Assembly: GCF_900312745.1 (NCBI RefSeq)
Contig: NZ_OMPD01000009.1
Coordinates: 1 to 64,000 of the forward strand
Reading direction: 5' to 3'
DNA: 64,000 nt
Source of the DNA: Aquimarina sp. AU58
GTDB lineage: Bacteria; Bacteroidota; Bacteroidia; Flavobacteriales; Flavobacteriaceae
Part shown: piece by piece, positions 54,761 through 62,988 of the stretch
How the letters are laid out: every line of letters starts with the position of its first letter
Numbering within the stretch: position 1 is the first letter of the stretch
Made by a program: the position numbers and the translations under genes
Notes under the pieces: model-generated
Database searches by the model: none
What the model was told of the DNA's origin: nothing
Seen by the model: only the letters and a program-made list of their open reading frames with translations

Positions 54761-55078
54761 TTATCCCTTTTTAGAGATCCATTTTCCATCTGCATCACAG
54801 AAAACTTCCATTTCCTTATCACCTTGTTTCAATATTAATCTAAATTCTGAAGCATCTTCTTTAGCTCCAGCACTTTTGATAGTCGCACCAGCATAATCTT
54901 TTGCAACTGCATCAAGAACAGGTTGAGGTAAGTTTTCTACAGCTAAATCTATATATTTTTCCTGAACAGGAGTAATTACTTCTGTATCATCATTAGAAGC
55001 TACTTCCTGAGCATTCATGTTTTGAGTTCCTACTAATAGTCCAAAAGCTAATACCGGTAATACAAATAAATTTTTCAT
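54761..55078 (-). CDS. Small secreted PepSY-like protein
   Basis: 105 residues, signal peptide ending NMNAQ. The body (LPQPVLDAVAKDYAGATI, FRLILKQGDKEMEVFCDADGKW) resembles the PepSY-like small secreted proteins common in Flavobacteriia. Role unknown. The following gap 55079-55519 (441 bp) contains AT-rich sequence and no gene; an open frame at 55206-55466 is probably chance. Confidence 0.6.
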   Translation of the reverse strand: MKNLFVLPVLAFGLLVGTQNMNAQEVASNDDTEVITPVQEKYIDLAVENLPQPVLDAVAKDYAGATIKSAGAKEDASEFRLILKQGDKEMEVFCDADGKWISKKG

Positions 55079-55519
55079 TGTTATTATAATTTTAGTTTTA
55101 ATAAATTTTAATGCTATTATGTATTTATATATAGAATAATTATGCCAGAAGAAACAAGAGAGGTTATTTGGAATGCAAATAACTGATAAACAATTGTTTA
55201 TGTGTTTATTGAATAGGTGTTTTCTCTTTTAAGTGATCTTGTTTGTGTAGAAAAAAGAGGTGAACTGCGGAAATTATACACAAATTTTTTGGTAGACAGA
55301 TACGATTAATTTTAAACTCTGTAAAAACTAAATTGACTTTTGTTATCAAAATAAATACAATAAAGTAACGTATTTGGATGTCTTTTTGATCAAAAAATAT
55401 TAAATGCAATAGGAGAATGATCAATCTCTTTAAAAATGTCAAAAAAATTGCTTGCTTTTTTAGCATTACCTACATTTGTTTTGCACTTATATGCAGTAAT
55501 TTAGAAAATATTTTAAAAA

Positions 55520-56698
55520 ATGAAACCAGATTTATTCCAGGCACCAGATTATTACCAAATTGATGAATTATTGAGTGATGAACATAAAATGGTTCGTGAT
55601 GCTGCTCGTAGTTGGGTAAAACGCGAAGTATCTCCTATTATAGAAGATTTTGCACAGCGAGCAGAATTCCCTACACAGATTATTAAAGGACTTGCAGAGA
55701 TAGGAGCATTTGGGCCTTATATACCCGAAGAGTATGGTGGTGCTGGATTAGATCAGATTAGCTATGGTTTGATTATGCAGGAGATAGAGCGAGGAGATTC
55801 TGGAGTACGATCTACATCTTCTGTACAATCTTCATTGGTGATGTATCCAATTTGGAAATACGGCTCTGAAGAACAACGAAAAAAGTATTTACCTAAGCTA
55901 GCATCTGGAGAATTTATTGGATGTTTTGGTCTTACAGAACCAGATCATGGATCAAATCCTAGTGGGATGACTACTAATTTTAAAGATAACGGAGATCATT
56001 ACTTACTTAATGGTGCTAAACTTTGGATTTCTAATGCACCTTTTGCTGATATTGCAGTGGTTTGGGCAAAAAATGAAGAAGGAAGAATCCATGGGCTTGT
56101 CGTAGAACGTGGTATGGAAGGATTTACAACTCCAGAGACACATAATAAATGGTCGCTTCGTGCATCTGCAACAGGAGAGTTAATCTTTGATAATGTAAAA
56201 GTGCCAAAAGAAAATATATTACCGGGAAAAAGTGGTCTCGGTGCACCATTGGGATGTTTGGATTCTGCACGATATGGTATTGCCTGGGGTGCAATTGGTG
56301 CAGCTATGGATTGTTATGATACTGCTTTAAGATATGCAAAAGAACGCGTTCAGTTCGATAAACCTATTGGAGCAACTCAATTACAACAAAAGAAACTGGC
56401 AGAAATGATTACCGAAATCACCAAAGCACAATTATTAGCATGGCGATTAGGAGTGTTGCGTAATGAGGGTAAAGCTACTAGTGCACAAATCTCTATGGCA
56501 AAACGTAATAATGTAGAAATGGCGATTAATATCGCAAGAGAAGCCAGACAAATTCTTGGCGGAATGGGAATCACTGGTGAGTATAGTATCATGCGTCATA
56601 TGATGAACCTCGAAAGTGTGATTACCTATGAAGGAACACACGATATACATTTGCTAATTACAGGAATGGATATTACCGGAATGCCTGCTTTTAAATAA
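55520..56698 (+). CDS. Glutaryl-CoA dehydrogenase-like acyl-CoA dehydrogenase
   Basis: 392 residues with the family signatures FGLTEPDHGSNPSGM, NAPFADIAVVWAK and, near the C-terminus, the catalytic base in VITYEGTHDIHLL. Sequence details (RSTSSVQSSLVMYPIWKYGS) fit glutaryl-CoA dehydrogenase, which oxidatively decarboxylates glutaryl-CoA to crotonyl-CoA in lysine and tryptophan breakdown. FAD is the cofactor. The gene stands alone. Confidence 0.85.
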   Translation: MKPDLFQAPDYYQIDELLSDEHKMVRDAARSWVKREVSPIIEDFAQRAEFPTQIIKGLAEIGAFGPYIPEEYGGAGLDQISYGLIMQEIERGDSGVRSTSSVQSSLVMYPIWKYGSEEQRKKYLPKLASGEFIGCFGLTEPDHGSNPSGMTTNFKDNGDHYLLNGAKLWISNAPFADIAVVWAKNEEGRIHGLVVERGMEGFTTPETHNKWSLRASATGELIFDNVKVPKENILPGKSGLGAPLGCLDSARYGIAWGAIGAAMDCYDTALRYAKERVQFDKPIGATQLQQKKLAEMITEITKAQLLAWRLGVLRNEGKATSAQISMAKRNNVEMAINIAREARQILGGMGITGEYSIMRHMMNLESVITYEGTHDIHLLITGMDITGMPAFK

Positions 56699-56754
56699 GA
56701 AACGCTGAAATCCTTATTCGATTGTCTGAAAATAAATATCTATACCTTATTAAT

Positions 56755-56811
56755 CTGAACCAGTCAAGGACCATTTGGCTACCCACTTTCAAATGGCTTC
56801 GACCGGTTCAG
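56755..56811. repeat. Imperfect inverted repeat, REP-like
   Basis: CTGAACC...GGTTCAG arms with a largely paired interior (57 bp). The text CACTGAACCGGTCGAAGCC on the minus strand is of a sort often met between flavobacterial genes. Confidence 0.5.
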
Positions 56812-56881
56812 TGATACATAAACCTATACTGTATTCAGTTTTTTTGTAAAGAATGACCTGATTTAATAGATCATGATCTTA

Positions 56882-57154
56882 TTATCCAACAGAAGAGTGT
56901 AATTCCTTTGTACTTCTTTCTTTTATAAAGAATCCAAATTTAAAACCTACAGATTTTACATAAACATAACTTTGTAGATCGATATCATATTCTAAAGGAG
57001 CATTTAGTTCCTTCATAATGTTGATGATGCGATAGAGTTTTGTTTTTGAAATTCCCAATCGCTCTGCTAGTTCTACAGGGTTCCCTGTAGCTTTTAAACG
57101 AATTAGTTGGTCGATTCGATTCATAAGCTCAACGTGTTTGATGATAACATTCAT
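56882..57154 (-). CDS. Small HTH (winged-helix-like) protein
   Basis: 90 residues with an HTH near 26-55 (NPVELAERLGISKTKLYRIINIM), followed by a short basic tail. Length and order are those of stand-alone HTH_11-type proteins of Bacteroidota. Target unknown. An 18-bp palindrome lies 62 bp upstream (57217-57234). Confidence 0.72.
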   Translation of the reverse strand: MNVIIKHVELMNRIDQLIRLKATGNPVELAERLGISKTKLYRIINIMKELNAPLEYDIDLQSYVYVKSVGFKFGFFIKERSTKELHSSVG

Positions 57155-57216
57155 AATTATTTCTTTAGAGTGAAGATTGAATTATTAGATTAATCAATAT
57201 ATATGGGGTTCATATA

Positions 57217-57234
57217 TTTATGTCATGACATAAA
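57217..57234. promoter_or_regulatory. 18-bp perfect palindrome
   Basis: TTTATGTCATGACATAAA, in the 319-bp gap 57155-57473, upstream of the small HTH gene. Candidate operator; the rest of the gap shows nothing else. Confidence 0.5.
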
Positions 57235-57473
57235 ATTTTGTTACCTCGTATATTCTATTTTTTTAACGGGTACTATTTTTTTAGCTTGATTAGTTATAAA
57301 TGTTTTGTTTTGAGTATTATAGTTATGAATACGATGTACAGAAAAACAAATGTTTTAATTATAGTATATAGTGAGAGAGAAAAGAGATAAGTGTTTTATA
57401 GAATTGTGTTGATCTTGTTTCAGAATCCTTTCTGATCTATACAATTCAATATAGGCTGTTATGGAGAAAAATA

Positions 57474-58220
57474 TTATCTGTTTTTTTCTAAGGCATTAAG
57501 TAGCCTTGTAGCTTTATCTTTATATGCTCCATTATAAGTAATGATTTCTTTAAGAAGTGGAATACTTTTTTTAGGAGTATTTAATTTTAAATAGGTGAGC
57601 GATAAATACCATTTGGCAACTTCATAATACTTACCGCTACTTTTAATGTCTTTAAATAAAGAAACAGCTTTTTCTTCCTGATCAATATTTAAGTAACTAT
57701 TGCCTAGGTATAGTTGTAGTTGGTTGTCTAAATTTGGGTGTTTTTCTAACACAGCAGCGACAGAGTCATAAGCACCTTTAGCATAGTTTTTTACAATACT
57801 CTGCATTTCTTCATTATTGGTATTACCTCTCATTGCGTCTTCTACAGGAAAAGGTTCATAATAGGCGCCATATAAATCTTGAGTATTATTATGCTGATTG
57901 ATATAGGTGTACCATAATAGCATTCCTACACCCAATAGTATAGCAATAGATGCTGCAATTTTCCAATAAGGAGCAGATGTCGGAGCAGAAGGATTGTTTT
58001 GTTCCTCTTTGATAGTAGTGCTAATCTGCATTAATTTTTCTTTAAAATCTAAAGTATCTTGATCACTTAAGGTTTTATGCAGAACCCTGTGCTTTTCGAC
58101 TTCTTGTTGCAGTTCTGGATTAGCAGCTAATTCTTTTTCAAAAGCAATTATTTCTTCTTCAGGTAACGTATGTGAAAGATACCCTTCTATTTTATCGAAT
58201 ATTTCTGGAGTTCTTTCCAT
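57474..58220 (-). CDS. Membrane protein with TPR-like region, probable anti-sigma partner
   Basis: 248 residues. N-terminal soluble stretch (LPEEEIIAFEKELAANPELQ, a motif seen at the start of Bacteroidota anti-sigma-like proteins), one membrane segment (IAASIAILLGVGMLLWYTYI), then a periplasmic TPR-like region (LYLGNSYLNIDQEEKAVSLF, AKWYLSLTYLKLNTPKKSI). It begins 1 bp after the sigma gene stop. Regulation of that sigma factor is inferred from location. Confidence 0.72.
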   Translation of the reverse strand: MERTPEIFDKIEGYLSHTLPEEEIIAFEKELAANPELQQEVEKHRVLHKTLSDQDTLDFKEKLMQISTTIKEEQNNPSAPTSAPYWKIAASIAILLGVGMLLWYTYINQHNNTQDLYGAYYEPFPVEDAMRGNTNNEEMQSIVKNYAKGAYDSVAAVLEKHPNLDNQLQLYLGNSYLNIDQEEKAVSLFKDIKSSGKYYEVAKWYLSLTYLKLNTPKKSIPLLKEIITYNGAYKDKATRLLNALEKNR

Positions 58221-58221
58221 A

Positions 58222-58806
58222 CTATAATTCTTTTTCAGGGTTTAGTTGTAATTCTTGATAGGCGTGATCCTTTTCGATCATTTCTATTAGATATCGTTTA
58301 CATTCAAATTTTTTCTTTCGGGTATATCCTTCAGAATATCCGGTGATATGTGCAATATCTTTCATGCTATTTCCTTGAAAAAGTAAGCTCAATACTTCAC
58401 GACATGTATCACTTAGCTTTAAGAAGTGTCTGCGATACACATGCTCTCGTTCTTTATATTCTATATCTTGGATCACTGTAGGGGTAATTATTTCTGCATC
58501 TTCAGGTAATTTTTCTGTGATGATCATTTTTTTGTTTTTTCGTAATCTGTTTCTCCACATATTTTTACAAACCCCATAAAAATAGGTTCGTAATGAAGAA
58601 TGTAACTCCAGAGAATCTGTTTTTAATTTCTGATATATCAAAATCAACGCATCCTGAAATACATCTTCGGCATCCTCTTCATTACCAGAATTTTGTAGGA
58701 TGTATTGTCTTATATAGGGTAGGTTTTTTCTGTAAAATGTAGTAATAACAACCTCATTTCCGGTGACGATACCTTCCAAAATTTTGTGATCCTCGGTAGT
58801 ATTCAT
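58222..58806 (-). CDS. ECF-type RNA polymerase sigma factor
   Basis: 194 residues: region 2 (DAEDVFQDALILIYQKLK, YFYGVCKNMWRNRLRK) and region 4 (VLSLLFQGNSMKDIAHITG, YTRKKKFECKRYLIEMI). Like other Bacteroidota ECF factors it should be released by an envelope signal. The downstream gene is a likely anti-sigma or sensor. Confidence 0.9.
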   Translation of the reverse strand: MNTTEDHKILEGIVTGNEVVITTFYRKNLPYIRQYILQNSGNEEDAEDVFQDALILIYQKLKTDSLELHSSLRTYFYGVCKNMWRNRLRKNKKMIITEKLPEDAEIITPTVIQDIEYKEREHVYRRHFLKLSDTCREVLSLLFQGNSMKDIAHITGYSEGYTRKKKFECKRYLIEMIEKDHAYQELQLNPEKEL

Positions 58807-58930
58807 AGGTTCATGTACTATAATAACAGATTGTTACCTTTGGGTGATGTTAAATTGTTGTAAAAGTAAGAATTTTAGTTTCTTTGATATCAATATAATA
58901 ACATATAATTAAGAATGTAAAATAATAAAT

Positions 58931-59019
58931 ATGCTCTTCGACAAGCTCAAAGGGACATAAGTGACAATTATAATGGTCTAAACAAAACCTGTCTTGAATC
59001 TGTCGAAAGACTGAAACTT
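58931..59019. repeat. REP-like interspersed sequence
   Basis: CTTCGACAAGCTCAA at 58936 and a related TGTCGAAAGACTGAAACTT at 59000 resemble the short repeats common between genes in Flavobacteriia. Confidence 0.35.
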
Positions 59020-59032
59020 AGTTAGATAACTC

Positions 59033-59397
59033 ATGAAAATATTCGGGCATCGTGGTGGAGCAGGTTTTTAGTCACCGAAAATACATTAGAATGGATCACC
59101 GAAACCTTCGTGTTATAAAGTAGATGGTGTCGAGATTGATGCATATTGTTGTAAAAGTAAAGAATTGGTAGTTATTCATGATGAAACTCTGGATAGAACT
59201 ATCAATGGTAAAGGAAATGTATTAGAATATACTTTACAGGAGTTGTGACAGTTTGAAACAAAAGAAGGATTTACGATACTTACATTGAGCGGAGTGCTGA
59301 ATATGATCGGTAGGCAATGCGAACTTAATATAGAATTGAGAAATCAAAATCATGGAAAGTTGAGGGTATCATCACAGATTTTCCGAATTTTGCATGA
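59033..59397 (+). pseudogene. Decayed glycerophosphodiester phosphodiesterase (ugpQ-like)
   Basis: Reading from ATG 59033 gives MKIFGHRGGAGF, the start of a GDPD domain, then stops (TAG and TAA). Further in-frame pieces are KVDGVEIDAY, KSKELVVIHDETLDRTINGK, NVLEYTLQEL then TGA, QFETKEGFTIL, ELNIELRNQNHGK and a last VEGIITDFPNFA with stop TGA at 59395-59397. Only about 120 codons remain out of about 240 and the frame shifts at least once, so it is an inactivated, internally deleted gene. It overlaps the start of the following gene by a few bases. Confidence 0.85.
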
Positions 59398-60608
59398 TGA
59401 ACTATGATTTAATAATTGTTGGTGGCGGTGCAGCTGGTTTTTTTACAGCTATTAATGTAGCAGAAAATGATCCAAAACTAAAAATAGCTATTCTGGAACG
59501 AGGAAAAGAAGTGCTGTCCAAAGTTCGAGTATCTGGCGGTGGGCGATGTAATGTAACTCATGCAGAATTTATCCCTAACGAATTAAGTAAAAATTACCCA
59601 AGGGGAGAAAAAGAACTTAAAGGACCTTTTCATACATTTATGACAGGTGATACGATGGAATGGTTTGATCGTCGTGGAGTAGCACTTAAGATAGAGGACG
59701 ATGGTAGGATATTTCCGGTTTCAAACTCTTCAGAAACGATTATCGATTGTTTTCTGTCGGAAGCAAAGCGATATGGGGTTGAAGTTTTAAAAAACCATGC
59801 CGTTAAAGATTTCTATCAAGAAGATGAGCAATGGCTCTTAGAAACCAGTCAGGGAGATTTTAGGACTACCATGTTAATGATTGCCACAGGGAGTAATTCT
59901 AAAATCTGGAAAATAGTTCAGGATTTAGGACATCAGACCGTTGATGCAGTTCCTTCCCTATTTACTTTTAATAGTAAAGATCCAAGAATTGCAAATCTAC
60001 CAGGTGTCGTAACAAATGCGTCAGTACAGGTCAAACATTCAAAACTATCGAGTGAGGGGCCATTGTTAATTACGCATTGGGGGATGAGTGGACCAGCAAT
60101 TCTAAAACTTTCGGCCTGGGGGGCTATAGAGCTAAATGCATACCAGTATAATTTTGAAATTATAGTGAATTGGCTTCAGCACTATTCACAGCAAGAGGCT
60201 TTTGAGGGACTTAAAGCGTTAAAAAATCAATATTCGAAACAACAGATAAGTAAATACACTCAATTTGAATTACCAAAAAGACTTTGGCAAAGTTTGATTT
60301 CGGCTTCAGAGATAAGAAATGATACACGTTGGGCCGATGTGAGTAAAATTAAGCTTAAAACGTTATCAGAACAGCTTACACAAGGAGTTTTTATGATAAA
60401 AGGAAAAAGTACATTTAAAGAAGAATTTGTAACTGCAGGAGGAATTGATCTTAAAGAAGTTAATTTTAAAACTTTTGAAAGCAAGAAGTGTCATAATTTA
60501 TATTTTGCAGGAGAGGTGTTAAACATAGATGCAATTACAGGAGGGTTTAATTTTCAGAATGCATGGACCGGAGCTTTTATTGCAGCAAAAGCAATCACAT
60601 CTGGATAG
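59394..60608 (+). CDS. BaiN/RdsA-family FAD/NAD(P)-dependent oxidoreductase
   Basis: 404 residues (ATG 59394 or 59397). FAD motif DLIIVGGGAAGFFTAINVAE and the C-terminal GGIDLKEV...LYFAGEVLNIDAITGGFNFQNAWTGA of the HI0933/BaiN group. Related proteins reduce bile acids or are orphan flavoproteins. The start codon lies within the last bases of the GDPD remnant, suggesting earlier translational coupling. Confidence 0.87.
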   Translation: MMNYDLIIVGGGAAGFFTAINVAENDPKLKIAILERGKEVLSKVRVSGGGRCNVTHAEFIPNELSKNYPRGEKELKGPFHTFMTGDTMEWFDRRGVALKIEDDGRIFPVSNSSETIIDCFLSEAKRYGVEVLKNHAVKDFYQEDEQWLLETSQGDFRTTMLMIATGSNSKIWKIVQDLGHQTVDAVPSLFTFNSKDPRIANLPGVVTNASVQVKHSKLSSEGPLLITHWGMSGPAILKLSAWGAIELNAYQYNFEIIVNWLQHYSQQEAFEGLKALKNQYSKQQISKYTQFELPKRLWQSLISASEIRNDTRWADVSKIKLKTLSEQLTQGVFMIKGKSTFKEEFVTAGGIDLKEVNFKTFESKKCHNLYFAGEVLNIDAITGGFNFQNAWTGAFIAAKAITSG

Positions 60609-60767
60609 TTGTTGAAAAAATGAAATATAATACCATAGTCGAAAACTTTAAAAACAGTAATTAAGTTGTTGGAATTAAGTAATTTGAGATAAAGAATAGT
60701 GTATTAATATTAGCGATTCTGAGTAATTTTTCGTACCTTAATAAGGTTTAACTAATACCCCATCACT

Positions 60768-61556
60768 ATGAAAAAAATTACTTTTATTCTTATCCTTATA
60801 TTTTTATTTAGTAGTGTTCACCCGGTCAAAGCATTTAATGAGAATGATCCTATAAAAAAATTATTGGTAGATTATATCAATAAAATGAATGCATTAACCG
60901 AGGGAACCCAAAAAGAAGATGTACTGAATTTGTTTGACGAAAAATATAGAGGAAATACTGTCTATGTTAACCTATCTGGAACTTTGGTGAGAAAAAACTA
61001 TACCAAAAAAGATGTTTCTTCTCAATTAAGTGATATTGTTGATGATAATAATTATCAGTTTAGATTAACCATAGATAAAATCGTTTTTCAAAGTCAAAAA
61101 GAAAGAGCAGGAACTATTTCTGCAGTTATTAGTTTTGAATCATTTGTCGATAAAAGACTAGCCGAAAAGGGAACTATGTTAATGGATGTAGTTGCTATAC
61201 GTATTAATGGCGGATGGAAGATCGTGCAAAATAATATGATTCGGGTCTCTGAAGCAAAAGATATAGGAGAATGTGTTTGCTATTTTTATGAGAAAGGTAC
61301 TACTAAGTTTATTGCCGAAGTATATTTCCCGTCTGGCCTCGAATATAGCCAGGAACTCAATGCTTTTCAAGTAATGATCAAAGATAAAAAACGTATTATT
61401 AAATCTGATAGTAAAGAGTATTATTGGAATGAAAATACAGGAAAACTTACCTATAAAGGAGGATTAATCGGGCAAACGAGTAATTCTCGAAAAGCGGTAG
61501 AGTTCGTGCTTAAGAATCTATATAGCGAATCTTGTGTAAATATTGTATTTAATTAA
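60768..61556 (+). CDS. Secreted protein with NTF2-like domain
   Basis: 262 residues, signal peptide ending SVHPVKA. Residues about 25-155 resemble a nuclear transport factor 2-like fold (LLVDYINKMNALTEGTQKED, VVAIRINGGWKIVQNNMIRV), followed by a beta-rich C-terminal part. Function unknown. A terminator follows at 61589-61617. Confidence 0.65.
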   Translation: MKKITFILILIFLFSSVHPVKAFNENDPIKKLLVDYINKMNALTEGTQKEDVLNLFDEKYRGNTVYVNLSGTLVRKNYTKKDVSSQLSDIVDDNNYQFRLTIDKIVFQSQKERAGTISAVISFESFVDKRLAEKGTMLMDVVAIRINGGWKIVQNNMIRVSEAKDIGECVCYFYEKGTTKFIAEVYFPSGLEYSQELNAFQVMIKDKKRIIKSDSKEYYWNENTGKLTYKGGLIGQTSNSRKAVEFVLKNLYSESCVNIVFN

Positions 61557-61588
61557 ATGTATGAAACGAATTTAATACTAAGTAGAAC

Positions 61589-61617
61589 ACATCCTGCTGA
61601 AAAGTAGGATGTTTTTT
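61589..61617 (+). terminator. Terminator after the NTF2-like gene
   Basis: ACATCCTGCT/AGTAGGATGT with one wobble pair, loop GAAA, T run. Confidence 0.8.
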
Positions 61618-61646
61618 TGTAATAATTTCTGTCGAATTAATTTGCA

Positions 61647-62216
61647 TTAAATAATGGTTTGATCCTTTAGAAAACCTCTCCAGGAAATCTCAATAGCTTG
61701 ATTGATATGTTTTTCCTGTAGTTTTACTTGTTCATTCTCATGAATCTTTACCAGTGATACCACATTACCAAAGAAGAGTTCTTCCATGATTAGAGTGTTA
61801 TAAGATTTAAAAACCTTTTGTTTTACGCCTTTTTTGAAATAGCTTTCGATTTCTCCATAGTATTGCCTTGCTTTATCTTTTAAAGATTGAGGAATTTCTG
61901 GAGAACGTGCAATCTGTTCAGAAAATATAAAAGCAAGAGGGTTATTGACAAAATAATAGAACAGATTAAGCCACATTACGGTAAATTGTTTCTTTATGTC
62001 GTCTTCTGGGGTATTACGCATAACAACAGTGCCAAAATCCTGGGTAAGCATTAAATAGAGTTCTGTAATGATCTCTTCTTTGTTTTTAAAATGATGATAT
62101 ACAGTTCCGTTTGCTACGCCTGATTCTTTAATAATTTGAGAAAGAGATGTGGCATGGATACCTTGTTTAGTTATTAATTCTAGAGTAGTCTGTAAGACTA
62201 TTGCTTTTTTACTCAT
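61647..62216 (-). CDS. TetR/AcrR-family regulator
   Basis: 189 residues with HTH ATSLSQIIKESGVANGTVYH and a helical ligand domain. It lies 26 bp after the TspO gene on the same strand; the pair may be co-transcribed, with the TetR protein controlling TspO. Confidence 0.9.
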   Translation of the reverse strand: MSKKAIVLQTTLELITKQGIHATSLSQIIKESGVANGTVYHHFKNKEEIITELYLMLTQDFGTVVMRNTPEDDIKKQFTVMWLNLFYYFVNNPLAFIFSEQIARSPEIPQSLKDKARQYYGEIESYFKKGVKQKVFKSYNTLIMEELFFGNVVSLVKIHENEQVKLQEKHINQAIEISWRGFLKDQTII

Positions 62217-62242
62217 AAAAAATCATATTCCTTATTCCTGGT

Positions 62243-62716
62243 TTAATTTAGTTGCCATATGCCAAAATTTAAAGCAGTCGCAAAAGCAACCCAAACAATA
62301 TAAGGGATAAGTAGGTAGGCAGCGGTAGAATTTACTACGGTAAACCATTTAATGGTAAACAGCAATAGGATAAATAGGGCAATTATATCCAATAATGCAA
62401 TCAATGGATTTTGTAGTCCAAAGAAAAAAATAGACCACGCTGCATTGAGTAACAATTGAAATCCAAAGTGATATAACGCAGTTTTTACCCATTTATGATA
62501 AAAGCCTTTGCTCCAAACAATTCCGGCCGCAATTCCCATCATAATATACAGCAGAATCCACATTGGTCCAAAGATCCAATTTGGTGGAGTAAAAGAAGGT
62601 TTATTTAAAGCAGCATACCACGTATTAATAGAAGTTTGGGTAGCAATACTACTCAAAAATCCGATCAAACCACATACCAATACCGCAATACCAATACGAA
62701 ATAACTTTTTTTTCAT
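62243..62716 (-). CDS. TspO/MBR-family membrane protein
   Basis: 157 residues with five helices and the TspO signatures KPSFTPPNWIFGPMWILLYI and NAAWSIFFFGLQNP (W and F patches). Members bind porphyrins and are linked to oxidative stress and light responses; function not tested here. Confidence 0.9.
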   Translation of the reverse strand: MKKKLFRIGIAVLVCGLIGFLSSIATQTSINTWYAALNKPSFTPPNWIFGPMWILLYIMMGIAAGIVWSKGFYHKWVKTALYHFGFQLLLNAAWSIFFFGLQNPLIALLDIIALFILLLFTIKWFTVVNSTAAYLLIPYIVWVAFATALNFGIWQLN

Positions 62717-62961
62717 TGAAACAAGTTAGCGCAGTACTAAAATAGCAATTTATTTTTACTACCCATGCGCTTAAACTCGCTTTATTCATTAGAATTTTAA
62801 AAGTACAACACATACTCGTGTTTTATTAATTTTAGTATTGCACGATTATCGATAATACCTGAATTAAATTAAAAAATAAAATAAAGCAATAATGTTTCAA
62901 ATAATTTCGGCCTATACCAGATTTTCTAATACATAAAACAGATTAAAATATAGGATACACT

Positions 62962-62969
62962 TATCTTTG
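62962..62969 (+). promoter_or_regulatory. -7 box of mvaD
   Basis: TATCTTTG, 19 bp before the mvaD start; no clear -33 element. Confidence 0.5.
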
Positions 62970-62988
62970 CTTAAAATCATTGTATACT

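Noticed and set aside
55206..55466. 86-codon frame on the minus strand
   Set aside because: Starts in AT-rich intergenic sequence, with composition of a random frame and no domain.
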